From: Omnitrophica bacterium GWA2_41_15
GTDB taxonomy: Bacteria > Omnitrophota > Gorgyraeia > Gygaellales > UBA12090
Direction: 5' to 3'
Assembly: GCA_919901925.1 (NCBI GenBank)
Contig: CAKKQA010000102.1
Location: forward strand, 1 to 35,517
DNA: 35,517 nucleotides
Part shown: positions 9,066 through 17,155 of the stretch, one piece after another
Layout: the number at the start of each line of letters is the position of its first letter
Numbering within the stretch: position 1 is the first letter of the stretch
Notes under the pieces: generated by a model
Told to the model about the DNA's origin: nothing
Databases searched by the model: none
The model's input: the letters and a program-made list of their open reading frames with translations, nothing else
Translations under genes and position numbers: made by a program

Positions 9066-9229
9066 GTCATTGCGAGGAACCCTCGCTTGACATATCAGTG
9101 ACGAAGCAATCCCGTTTTTCCGCCTACGTGCTTCGCACTACGGCGGATCCACCGTAGCTCGTAAGAGCGAAGGTGGAAAAAACGAGATTGCTTCGTCGCC
9201 ACGTCTTGACAATAGCTCCTCGCAATGAC
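9066..9229. repeat. Family A palindromic repeat, copy A3, with inner CCGCCTACG...GGCGG hairpin (family C)
   Basis: Outer GTCATTGCGAGG...CCTCGCAATGAC; inner TTTTTCCGCCTACGTGCTTCGCACTACGGCGGATCCACCGTAGCTCGTAAGAGCGAAGGTGGAAAAAACGAG. Confidence 0.88.
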
Positions 9230-9232
9230 ACA

Positions 9233-10168
9233 TCACAAAGATTTAACAACCTCTTCTCTTTCCTGCGCCGTCATGGAAAGGCTGGCGCCGACCTCATCAA
9301 CAATCTTAGTGCCTTCCTCGGAAAGCGCGAAACTAATAAACTCCTTAACCAACCATTCTGGTTTACCTTTGACGAAAAAATAATTCTTTCTCGTCGCAGG
9401 ATATCGCTTTGCCCTGATTGCTTTTATTGCTTCATCCCGCGTTGTGTATACTTCATCTTGATCCGCAATGCCGTTTTCATTAGAATCTATCGGGGCTAAT
9501 CTAACTCCCGCAGCCACCTGCCCTTCGCGGGTGAAAACATAGCTGAAGTTATTGTAACCAATACCTGCCGGGTCTTTTTTCACTGCCTCAAGCAACCCGG
9601 GATCGCCGTAAACCCCGATTCCCCTAAGGTCATCCTGCTTCTTCCCTAAATATCCTGCCCAGGCCGCTGCCGCGCCGCAGGAATCAGAACGGGTATAAAG
9701 ATGTAGCGGCTTATTTACATTACCTGCTGATACTTGATCCCAAGTAGTAATTGACCCGCTGACATAAGAATCAAAAAAAACATCCTTCTTTATTCCCGTT
9801 TTAAGAATTCCTTCTAACGCCGGATTTTTTTCATTGACTACGGCAAAAACCGCGTCATGTAAAACATAAACCGGGGTTATCCCTTTTTTAATTTCCGAGG
9901 GGTCAGGTTCGCGCGAAACCATTCCTATATCAACTAATCCGGCAATCGCGTCAGCCGCGCCTTTTCCAGCGCCTCCCGCAGAAATATCAATCTTAACATT
10001 TGGGTATTTCTTCTGAAACGCGTCAGCCCAGGCTACGGCTGTCGGATAAATTGCCCAGGCGCCGGAAAGCGTTATTGTGCCTTTATGCTCATTCTCTTGA
10101 GCAAAAGCAACATTGTTTGACAATTTTAAAAAAGTTATGGCTAATAAAAAGATGATTATCTTTTTCAT
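9233..10168 (-). CDS. PstS-like periplasmic oxyanion-binding protein
   Basis: Signal peptide, ITLSGAWAIYPTAVAWADAFQKKYPNVKIDISAGGAGKGAADAIAGLVDIGMVSREPD, YTRSDSCGAAAAWAGYLG; next to pstC/A/B-like genes. Confidence 0.8.
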   Translation of the reverse strand: MKKIIIFLLAITFLKLSNNVAFAQENEHKGTITLSGAWAIYPTAVAWADAFQKKYPNVKIDISAGGAGKGAADAIAGLVDIGMVSREPDPSEIKKGITPVYVLHDAVFAVVNEKNPALEGILKTGIKKDVFFDSYVSGSITTWDQVSAGNVNKPLHLYTRSDSCGAAAAWAGYLGKKQDDLRGIGVYGDPGLLEAVKKDPAGIGYNNFSYVFTREGQVAAGVRLAPIDSNENGIADQDEVYTTRDEAIKAIRAKRYPATRKNYFFVKGKPEWLVKEFISFALSEEGTKIVDEVGASLSMTAQEREEVVKSL

Positions 10169-10181
10169 ATTTTCTCCCCAA

Positions 10182-11453
10182 TTAAAATTTTATGTTCCAG
10201 TCAATTTGAAGTACCTGCGCGGCCGCACGGCCACCCCCGCTTGACTTAGAAAGGCTCCGGCCATAGTAGTAATCTAAAGTCAACGAAGTATTTTTACCAA
10301 GGCCAAAATCAAACTGTGTTTCAATAGCCTGATCATTAGTCTTTCCTGAATATCGGGAAGAATCCGGAAAGATATCCAGCCAGGCATCCCGGCCTAATTT
10401 TGAATAAATAATCTTCGCCTGCCACTTTTTCCAATCTTCGATTTTCGCGTCACCGAATTTCAGGCCAAAATCATAACCGTCTCTACCGGTCGCGCTTCTG
10501 GGCAGACTAAAATTATAGATATAGTCGCCAAATAACACGGCATAAGGAACCAACCCGCCAAACGGCTCCTTAAAGCTTAATTCCAAAGAAGGTTGAAAAG
10601 AATTATAATTGTACTTATATTGGCTTCCTGTCGTCAAGCTGTTGGTCGAGCTGGAAGATGAAAACTTCGCCGCTCCTTTAATACTCGTAAAAACGTTGAC
10701 TGCCAACGCCGACTTGAGGTTGATCTTATCATTAATCGCAATGCTAACGCCCGGCTGGGTTACCAACATAAACACCTGCTTATCGGTGCGCGCATCGTTT
10801 CTTAAAACATTGAGCAACTCGTTCCAAAATAAACTGGTCTTGGAATTAAGTTTATAATCAAAGCTGATCCCTGCGCCTTCAGGATTTATATCTGTATCCC
10901 AAAATACATCCGTCGGCCGCCAAATTGTATCCGGAAACTTTCCACCGATGAGCCTTAACCCTTTAAAGGGCGTATATTCTCCATAGGCATAATTTAAGAC
11001 CACGCTTTTGGCGGAGTCCGGAGTATTACTCTGCTTAGGGTCAGTGCCCAACGTGACATACGATGTACGAGGATCATTCGACGAACCTGTAGCTATTCCA
11101 ATACCCAGCTTTACTTTATTATTAATCTTGCTTTCTACACCCAGTCTTGCCATGATTCTCGCCCTGTTGTAATCAACCTGGCCTTTGTTCCTATCCCATT
11201 CATATCTTGTCCTTACATCGCCCTTAAGCTTGATGTTCTGTGCCCAATCCGGGACAAGCGCAGGCTGTTTCTCTTCCTGCTTTTTTACTGCCAAGTCCGC
11301 CCTGAATGCCGTAGCATCATCTTGGGTAAGCACTTTTTTCTCTACCAACAGGTTTAATAACCTGTCCACATCCGTCTCTGCCGCCCATGAAATAGCGGCT
11401 GTAAAAAATAAGCTGGCAATCAGCCAACTGAAAACAAGAAAAACTCTCATCAC
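10182..11453 (-). CDS. Putative outer-membrane porin
   Basis: Signal peptide, coiled region, then amphipathic beta-strand pattern ending ...LQIDWNIKF (C-terminal aromatic). Confidence 0.7.
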   Translation of the reverse strand: MMRVFLVFSWLIASLFFTAAISWAAETDVDRLLNLLVEKKVLTQDDATAFRADLAVKKQEEKQPALVPDWAQNIKLKGDVRTRYEWDRNKGQVDYNRARIMARLGVESKINNKVKLGIGIATGSSNDPRTSYVTLGTDPKQSNTPDSAKSVVLNYAYGEYTPFKGLRLIGGKFPDTIWRPTDVFWDTDINPEGAGISFDYKLNSKTSLFWNELLNVLRNDARTDKQVFMLVTQPGVSIAINDKINLKSALAVNVFTSIKGAAKFSSSSSTNSLTTGSQYKYNYNSFQPSLELSFKEPFGGLVPYAVLFGDYIYNFSLPRSATGRDGYDFGLKFGDAKIEDWKKWQAKIIYSKLGRDAWLDIFPDSSRYSGKTNDQAIETQFDFGLGKNTSLTLDYYYGRSLSKSSGGGRAAAQVLQIDWNIKF

Positions 11454-11578
11454 TCCTCCTACGTTTTTCTTTCGCCTTCAGTTGACTGATTAGCCTAAGA
11501 AATCAAATTTTAAAATGCTGCAGTGGACTGCTCGCCTGTATAAAATGACGAGAAAACATTTAGAAATACAACATATGC

Positions 11579-11764
11579 TTAGGCATAGAAACCTAAGGCA
11601 TGGTTAAGCCTGAATTTCTCTACCTTGTCAATCTGCACTACTTTAGCGTCTTGCACGGTAATCTGAACATATCCATAGCGGATGCTTTTTAAAGCTTTAA
11701 GTATTTGCGCAACTATTCTCTCCTCGTTTTTTTCTTCGCTAAGGTTTACTTCATCAATTTTCAT
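11579..11764 (-). CDS. DUF2292 (YezD-like) small protein
   Basis: VAQILKALKSIRYGYVQITVQDAKVVQIDKVEKFRL; family typically near sulfur-assimilation genes. Confidence 0.75.
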   Translation of the reverse strand: MKIDEVNLSEEKNEERIVAQILKALKSIRYGYVQITVQDAKVVQIDKVEKFRLNHALGFYA

Positions 11765-11796
11765 ATTTACCTCATAACTTACAATCTTCTCCTAGA

Positions 11797-12510
11797 TTAT
11801 TTTATTGCCTTCTTTAACGGACGAGTATGTATCCCGCATTCACCGCCGCATTTGCTTGTCCCTATCCAGCGGCCGGCGCGCTCGTTATCGTCATTGGTGA
11901 TTTTTGTGCACGGCGCGCAGCCTAATGAACGGTAACCTTCGGCATACAGCTGATTCACCGGCACTTGATAAAGAGCTAAGTATTGCCAAACCTCCCGCTC
12001 TTTCCATATAAGTATAGGATTAAGTTTTATCAAACCCTTATCCCTTTCTTCCACTTCTTTAAAATCCGTGCGGGTGCGGCCTTCGGTACAGCGCAGGCCC
12101 GTAACCCAGCATTGGACATGCATCTCTTCAATCGCCCGCTTGACCGGTTCTACTTTTAAGACGTCGCAACAGCGGTCAGGCTCTGTTTCATAAAGCTTAT
12201 CTGGTATTTTTTCATCACTTTTGTAAACCTTTAACTCCGGATATCTTGCCACCACCTCATTCATAAATTTTATTGTTTCTGTGGGCTTATATCTGGTCGT
12301 AACAATAAACCCGCGTATCTTTAGATTCACCCTTTTGGCCAAATCCCACACTGCCATAGAATCCTTGCCTAAACTATTTGCCACAACTAAAGAATCGCCA
12401 TATTTTTGATATGCCTCTCTAATAAGCTCTTTTGACCTTTCTACTTTTTCTTTAAAATTTAACGCTTCCACCAGCGCCTTTAAATCATCTTTATTTTGTA
12501 ACAAACTCAT
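11797..12510 (-). CDS. cysH: Phosphoadenylyl-/adenylyl-sulfate reductase, probably 4Fe-4S APS reductase type
   Basis: VVANSLGKDSMAVWDLA (PP-loop), RCCDVLKVEPVKRA, LGCAPCTKI ... GGECGIHTRP (CC...CxxC). ATG at 12510 with GAGGAGGAA SD. Confidence 0.88.
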   Translation of the reverse strand: MSLLQNKDDLKALVEALNFKEKVERSKELIREAYQKYGDSLVVANSLGKDSMAVWDLAKRVNLKIRGFIVTTRYKPTETIKFMNEVVARYPELKVYKSDEKIPDKLYETEPDRCCDVLKVEPVKRAIEEMHVQCWVTGLRCTEGRTRTDFKEVEERDKGLIKLNPILIWKEREVWQYLALYQVPVNQLYAEGYRSLGCAPCTKITNDDNERAGRWIGTSKCGGECGIHTRPLKKAIK

Positions 12511-12528
12511 TTCATTCCTCCTCAATGA

Positions 12529-12670
12529 GCACACAATTTACGGAGCGCGCAGCGCGACGTAAATTGTTGTGCGAATTGATCCCCGCAGTTGCAAGTAGAT
12601 TTCGAAGAAATCTACGCAGCGCTTAACTGCGGGGATAACTTGTTGAAATTCCCCCCTTACGCGGGAATTT
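12529..12670 (-). promoter_or_regulatory. Structured cysH leader with three hairpins
   Basis: 12646-12670 AAATTCCC..GGGAATTT; 12579-12636 ATCCCCGCAGTT..AACTGCGGGGAT enclosing GTAGATTTC..GAAATCTAC; 12529-12572 GCACACAATTTACG..CGTAAATTGTTGTGC. Confidence 0.65.
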
Positions 12671-12699
12671 GTTATACAATAACACCTTTCAATACACAA
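12671..12699 (-). promoter_or_regulatory. Putative cysH promoter
   Basis: Minus-strand TTGTGT - 17 nt - TATAAC; inverted repeat TAATCAT-N13-ATGATTA (12700-12726) abuts the -35. Confidence 0.45.
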
Positions 12700-12731
12700 T
12701 AATCATAATCAACATAGTAATGATTAGATTG

Positions 12732-12763
12732 TAAAAAACTGGCCTGGATTTCTCCGGCCATTG
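12732..12763 (-). terminator. Rho-independent terminator after rrf2
   Basis: Minus strand AATGGCCGGAGAAATCCAGGCCAGTTTTTTAC. Confidence 0.7.
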
Positions 12764-12769
12764 TTTGAA

Positions 12770-13201
12770 TTAAATATAATAATTCATCTGCTCATTACGA
12801 AGTTTCAAAGCCAGCGATTCTAAAGATAACTCTTCTAACCGCTTGCGCGCGGCGCGGTTTACATCTTCCCAGATTTCACTAATAAGCTTGTTAGCATCAA
12901 TACGCCCAGATGCCTTGGGTTGATTCACGCTTCCTATAATTGCGTCGTCAATCGCCTTGACCACGTCGGCCACGTTGATTTGAGAAGGATGCCTTTTCAA
13001 AAAATATCCGCCCGAAACACCCCTGTGGCTGACGACGATATCCGCGCTTTTTAAACGGATAAGCAACTGCGTAAGAAAATTTTTCGGGATCTTCTGGGCC
13101 TTGGAAATTATCTCAATCGAAATCGGCACCTCTCCCTTATAACGCGCTGCCAATTCCAAGGTTGCCCTTAAGGCATAATTCACTTTTGCCGGAAGCTTCA
13201 C
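12770..13201 (-). CDS. Rrf2-family transcriptional regulator
   Basis: LPAKVNYALRATLELAARYKGEVPISIEIISKAQKIPKNFLTQLLIRLKSADIVVSHRGVSGGYFLKRHPSQINVADVVKAIDD; GTG start with GGGG-type SD more plausible than the upstream ATG. Confidence 0.85.
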   Translation of the reverse strand: MKLPAKVNYALRATLELAARYKGEVPISIEIISKAQKIPKNFLTQLLIRLKSADIVVSHRGVSGGYFLKRHPSQINVADVVKAIDDAIIGSVNQPKASGRIDANKLISEIWEDVNRAARKRLEELSLESLALKLRNEQMNYYI

Positions 13202-13237
13202 CAGCGCACCCCTTCTTTTGAACACAAAGCTCAAAGC

Positions 13238-13261
13238 TATCGATACATTACTAAATCGATA
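13238..13261. promoter_or_regulatory. Putative operator (inverted repeat) downstream of rrf2 -10
   Basis: TATCGAT-N10-ATCGATA perfect 7-bp arms just downstream of TTGACA(13294..13289)-16-TATACT(13272..13267). Confidence 0.55.
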
Positions 13262-13276
13262 ATATAAGTATACATA

Positions 13277-13897
13277 CTAATTTTGCTCTGTCAAGTTTTT
13301 TTTGACCACAAACTCCAGCACCACATCCGCCTGCTTTGCCGCGGCTACGTTCACTCGTGGGGACAATGCGGGGGAATTATCGATATCCGATCTTAAGTCG
13401 CCTATTATAACCAAATTCTTCTTTACCTTATGGACCTTTATGCCATCGCTTGCGCCAATTCCTCCCAATCCCGATGCCGACACGATAAACTTGCCTAAAG
13501 AAAGAAGTTCAGCAACAAGCATACTTTTAGATTCTGCCTTATCAAGGCACTCTACAATCACTTCGCAATCACTAAACAATTCCCTAACATTCTTACTATC
13601 TATTTTCGCATTTATAGTTTTAAGCTCTATGTCCGGATTAAGCCTCAACAGGTTAGCTTTAAGTGCCTCTATTTTTTTCATCCCCACTTGATCCAGAAAA
13701 TAAAACTGCCTATCTAAGTTTGACGGATCAATAACATCAAAATCTACGATAGTAAGCCTTTTAAAACCTACGCGGACAAGGTTTAAAGCGCAGTTCGACC
13801 CCAGCCCTCCGGCGCCGGCTATGCCTACGCGGGCATTCTCTATTTTTTGTAAATTTACTTTGCCTATTTTCTTGATTAAATTATTTCTCATTGTCAC
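13277..13897 (-). CDS. thiF: ThiF-like sulfur carrier adenylyltransferase (thiamine cluster)
   Basis: RVGIAGAGGLGSNCALNLVRVGFKRLTIVDFDVIDPSNLDRQFYFLDQVG; follows thiS-G-H. Confidence 0.82.
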   Translation of the reverse strand: MTMRNNLIKKIGKVNLQKIENARVGIAGAGGLGSNCALNLVRVGFKRLTIVDFDVIDPSNLDRQFYFLDQVGMKKIEALKANLLRLNPDIELKTINAKIDSKNVRELFSDCEVIVECLDKAESKSMLVAELLSLGKFIVSASGLGGIGASDGIKVHKVKKNLVIIGDLRSDIDNSPALSPRVNVAAAKQADVVLEFVVKKNLTEQN

Positions 13898-13900
13898 CTT

Positions 13901-13919
13901 ACTGACCCCGGGGGTCAGT
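13901..13919. repeat. Family E palindrome ACTGACCCC-G-GGGGTCAGT
   Basis: Perfect 9-bp arms; second, longer copy at 17884-17927. Confidence 0.6.
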
Positions 13920-13928
13920 TTTTCTCGG

Positions 13929-15041
13929 TTAAATGCGCAGCCAGTCTTTTAGAACTGGTTGATATCCTTTACGCGCCAACATTTCTTTGATTTCTACCAC
14001 GCTCCTTGTATCCGAAATCTCAAATTGAGGCGGGTTTGACATTTCAGGAAATTCTATTGTGTGCCCGCCGACTTTTGTGGAGGAGCCTGCCGACATGCGG
14101 GTAATCCCAAGCGGCAAAAGATTTTCCCGCAACTGGGAACTTTCCCGCGTCGACAAGCTAAGGCCGAGCCGCGGCAGAAAAATCCGCAAGGCAATGATTA
14201 TTTGCGCTATATTCCTATCGCTAACATTGCACGGTATTTTGAAATCTCCCGGATGCGGCCTTAACCTCGGCATGGACGCGCCTATTTCCACATCCGGAAA
14301 TTTATCCTGAAGGTATTTCGCGTGCAGGCCCATAAAGAAAACCTCTCTCCGCCAATCATTTAATCCTAATAAAACTCCCACATTTATATTTCTTATGCCG
14401 CCTTTAGCAGCTCTTTCAGGAGCATTCAGCCGAAATAGATAATCTTTTTTAGGCCCTGCCTTATGCACCTTTTCGTAAATCGCTTCGTCGTATACTTCCT
14501 GATATATGGTTAATCCGTCTACCCCCTCCTCAATTATCCCGGCATATTCTTTCTCCATAAGAGGATATATTTCTATTGATATAGAGCTAAAATATTTTTT
14601 TAGTATTCTGACGCATTCTTTGATGTACGCCGGCGGGCTTTCTTTTCGAGACTCTCCGGTAAGAATCAAAATGTGCTCCAAACCGGTCGATGAAATAAAG
14701 GCGGCTTCTTTCTTCACCCCTTCCAAACTCAAGCGCATCCTAGCAACATTATTTTTGGCATTAAACCCACAGTAGGCGCATTGATTATCGCAATAATTTG
14801 ACAGGTACATCGGCGTGTAGAGCTGGATAGTTTTGCCAAAATGCATCTGCGTCAAACGGCACGCACTCTGCGCCATTTCCTCTAAATTATTTTCTGCGGC
14901 TGGGGAAAGAAGCGCTAAAAGCTGGTTTTCGTCCTGGACTTGAGTATCGATCGCGGACTTAGCAGCCTGCGAAGAAACATCATTAAGGATTTTCTCTAGA
15001 GGAAGATTTTTATATTTTTTATAAACTTCGTAATAGCTCAT
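13929..15041 (-). CDS. thiH: 2-iminoacetate synthase ThiH (radical SAM)
   Basis: TPMYLSNYCDNQCAYCGFNAKN (CxxxCxxC), LILTGESRKESP, SMPRLRPHPGDF. Confidence 0.93.
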   Translation of the reverse strand: MSYYEVYKKYKNLPLEKILNDVSSQAAKSAIDTQVQDENQLLALLSPAAENNLEEMAQSACRLTQMHFGKTIQLYTPMYLSNYCDNQCAYCGFNAKNNVARMRLSLEGVKKEAAFISSTGLEHILILTGESRKESPPAYIKECVRILKKYFSSISIEIYPLMEKEYAGIIEEGVDGLTIYQEVYDEAIYEKVHKAGPKKDYLFRLNAPERAAKGGIRNINVGVLLGLNDWRREVFFMGLHAKYLQDKFPDVEIGASMPRLRPHPGDFKIPCNVSDRNIAQIIIALRIFLPRLGLSLSTRESSQLRENLLPLGITRMSAGSSTKVGGHTIEFPEMSNPPQFEISDTRSVVEIKEMLARKGYQPVLKDWLRI

Positions 15042-15080
15042 ATTTGAGCGTGGTTTGATTTGTCAATTGCTAAACCACAC

Positions 15081-15149
15081 TGTAGGGGCGCCATTTATGG
15101 CGCCCGGAACAACGCATAACAAACGGGTCGGATAAATCCGACCCCTACA
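15081..15149. repeat. Family B two-hairpin repeat, copy B3
   Basis: TGTAGGGGCGCCATTTATGGCGCCC...GGGTCGGATAAATCCGACCCCTACA; overlaps the thiG stop codon. Confidence 0.88.
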
Positions 15150-15930
15150 GATGTGCAAAACCGTCACGTAAAAACCCCGTCAACGGCGAAGAAGGGTTGG
15201 CGTATTTATCCACAGGAGTAAGGCCGGCCAAATAAGCGCGCCTGCCCGCGTCGACTGCTTCCTTAAAAGCCCTTGCCATGTTAACCGGGTCGCTGGAAAT
15301 AGCTATTGCCGTATTAACCAGCACCGCCGCGCAACCAATTTCCATACACTCACAGGCTTCTGAAGGCCTGCCCAAACCCGCATCGACTATGACCGGAATC
15401 TTTATCTCATTCACGATTATCTCGATAAGTTCTTTAGTCTTCAATCCCCTACTACTTCCTATGGGTGAGCCCAGCGGCATAACAGCGGCTGCCCCAGCAT
15501 CAACAAGCCTTCTGGCAATCGATAAATCCGGGCTCATATATGGAAGCACCACAAAATCTTCTTTCGCGAGAATCTCCGTAGCTTTTAACGTCTCAAGATT
15601 ATCAGGAAGAAGATACTTATTATCCTGTATAACCTCTATCTTTATCCAATTTCCCGCGCCGCTGGCCTTTGCCAACCTTGCTATGCGCACAGCCTCATCA
15701 GCATTCCTGGCGCCGGAAGTATTCGGCATTATGATAGATTTCTTCGGGATATAATCTAAAATATTATCGGCCTTTGACCCAATATCCACCCGCCTTAACG
15801 CCACAGTCACCACTTCCGCCTGCGCTGATTCCAGGGCATCCTTCATCAGCTGATAGCTGGAAAATTTTCCCGTGCCGATAAACAGCCGGTTACTGATTGC
15901 CTTGCCGCCTATGCTCAATAAATCTGCCAC
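15145..15930 (-). CDS. thiG: Thiazole synthase ThiG
   Basis: [66 protein letters not shown]. Confidence 0.95.
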   Translation of the reverse strand: MADLLSIGGKAISNRLFIGTGKFSSYQLMKDALESAQAEVVTVALRRVDIGSKADNILDYIPKKSIIMPNTSGARNADEAVRIARLAKASGAGNWIKIEVIQDNKYLLPDNLETLKATEILAKEDFVVLPYMSPDLSIARRLVDAGAAAVMPLGSPIGSSRGLKTKELIEIIVNEIKIPVIVDAGLGRPSEACECMEIGCAAVLVNTAIAISSDPVNMARAFKEAVDAGRRAYLAGLTPVDKYANPSSPLTGFLRDGFAHL

Positions 15931-15932
15931 TT

Positions 15933-16133
15933 TTATCCTCCCGAGACAAAACTGACTATCTCTATATTATCGTTTTCCTTTAAAATAATATTTTGCCATT
16001 GATCTTTGGGGATAATGTTAAAATTATGTTCGACCACTATTTTTTCTGAAGATAATCCTTTACTGGCGAGCAAATCTCTAAGATTTGACTTTATTTCTAA
16101 ATTCTCTTCTTTACCATTTATTTTTATAATCAT
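15933..16133 (-). CDS. thiS: Sulfur carrier protein ThiS
   Basis: [66 protein letters not shown]; canonical GG C-terminus. ORF-track N-terminus is translated riboswitch; real start 16133 with GAGGTAGCGAGA SD. Confidence 0.92.
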   Translation of the reverse strand: MIIKINGKEENLEIKSNLRDLLASKGLSSEKIVVEHNFNIIPKDQWQNIILKENDNIEIVSFVSGG

Positions 16134-16163
16134 TCTCGCTACCTCATTTTTCCTATAAACAAC

Positions 16164-16194
16164 GATAGCCTTATGCTCCAAGCATAAGGCTATC
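16164..16194 (-). promoter_or_regulatory. 14-bp hairpin between TPP aptamer and thiS (candidate expression platform)
   Basis: GATAGCCTTATGCT-N3-AGCATAAGGCTATC perfect arms. Confidence 0.55.
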
Positions 16195-16203
16195 TCTAAA
16201 CAG

Positions 16204-16352
16204 CATATCCCTACGCTGGCATTATCCAGTCCCCTCGTCCCGCTTAACAGCGGGACTTCGGGGTCCGCCTTAAGTCTTCTCAAGGCGGACAGGTTCATCG
16301 GGTAATCCGCTTTAACAGCAGAACTCTCAGGCCGTATACGGCCTCCCCGCTT
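16204..16352 (-). ncRNA. TPP (thi-box) riboswitch, with additional hairpins
   Basis: Minus strand GCGGGGAGGCCGTATACGGCCTGAGAG...ACCCGATGAACCTG...[two hairpins]...ACTGGATAATGCCAGCGTAGGGA; upstream of thiSGHF. Confidence 0.88.
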
Positions 16353-16410
16353 GTTAATTATTTAAACATAAAACTACAATTATGTCAACGGTTTCAATTC
16401 CCCCGTGCCC

Positions 16411-16908
16411 CTACCAACTAAGGAGCTTTATCCTAACCTTAGATGCATCGTCGGGATCCTCAACCTTAAATTCCGGCTTCATCAAAGACTTATGCGGTGG
16501 GATTTCACTGGTAACTATATCAACTGTCCCGGCTGTCCCGCGCTTAAGGCCGGAAACCACTCCTTGAGCAAACCCAACAGTCAATCCCGCAAGCAAATTC
16601 TCTCTGCTTGCCACATTACCGATCTCCCAAGGCACATCCGCCCAAAAAGTAGCAAGATTGGTTGCTCCATCACCGGCTTTTCCAAGCAGAGTACCGTCAA
16701 AAGATGGCTGGTTTTCCTCAACCTTTTCATTTAAATAGGAAGAGGTAAACAAATTTCCCCGTTCACCGTCTTTTAACATTGTCTCTCTTGAATAACTAAA
16801 GGTGCCGCTCGGTGTAACGCCTGCCGGGCTTTGCGGAAACGCCTGTTGGACTATCAGGAACAAAACAAAGATGACACACACTCCTAATAATACCACTGCG
16901 TTTTTCAT
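16411..16908 (-). CDS. Secreted TIGR04073-like (exosortase system-associated) protein
   Basis: Signal peptide; DGATNLATFWADVPWEIGNVASRENLLAGLTVGFAQGVVSGLKRGTAGTVDIVTSEIPPHKSLMKPEF resembles the TIGR04073 pattern. Confidence 0.6.
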   Translation of the reverse strand: MKNAVVLLGVCVIFVLFLIVQQAFPQSPAGVTPSGTFSYSRETMLKDGERGNLFTSSYLNEKVEENQPSFDGTLLGKAGDGATNLATFWADVPWEIGNVASRENLLAGLTVGFAQGVVSGLKRGTAGTVDIVTSEIPPHKSLMKPEFKVEDPDDASKVRIKLLSW

Positions 16909-16963
16909 CTTCTTACCCCCCTTTTCTTTGGCTTGACGCGCTGCCTTGAAGCCTCGGGGCCAA

Positions 16964-16992
16964 TAAAAAAACCTTGAGGGACGCTCAAGGTT
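16964..16992 (-). terminator. Rho-independent terminator between c-di-GMP riboswitch and TIGR04073-like gene
   Basis: Minus strand AACCTTGAGCGTCCCTCAAGGTTTTTTTATTGG. Confidence 0.8.
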
Positions 16993-17002
16993 AATTATTT
17001 CC

Positions 17003-17082
17003 TTATTTTGGCAACCAGGCTATCCTTATGTTAAGGACCCTTGGCTTTGCGTCCCAAGATTACTCTTGGTTTACCTTTTTCA
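17003..17082 (-). ncRNA. Cyclic di-GMP-I (GEMM) riboswitch
   Basis: Minus strand AAAGGTAAACCAAGAGTAATCTTGGGACGCAAAGCCAAGGGTCCTTAACATAAGGATAGCCTGGTTGCC matches GEMM-I (GGTAAACC...GGGACGCAAAGCC...AGGATAGCC.GGTTGCC). Confidence 0.9.
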
Positions 17083-17127
17083 ATAAAGCAAAACTGCAAA
17101 ATTGTCAATTGCTCAACTTACAACTGA

Positions 17128-17155
17128 AGTATACCATACTTTTTTCGATTGTCAA
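17128..17155 (-). promoter_or_regulatory. Sigma70-like promoter of the c-di-GMP riboswitch transcript
   Basis: TTGACA - 16 nt - TATACT on minus strand. Confidence 0.6.

Noticed and set aside
9173-9499. 108-aa plus-strand ORF (MEKTRLLRRHVLT...)
   Set aside because: Starts in repeat A3 and runs antisense to the PstS-like gene; no family signature.
11454-11578. 125-nt gap upstream of the porin considered as riboswitch/sRNA
   Set aside because: No convincing hairpins or known motif seen; left unannotated.
15933-16298. 121-aa extended ThiS start in ORF track
   Set aside because: N-terminal 55 residues are translated TPP riboswitch and hairpin; ThiS homology and SD start at 16133.
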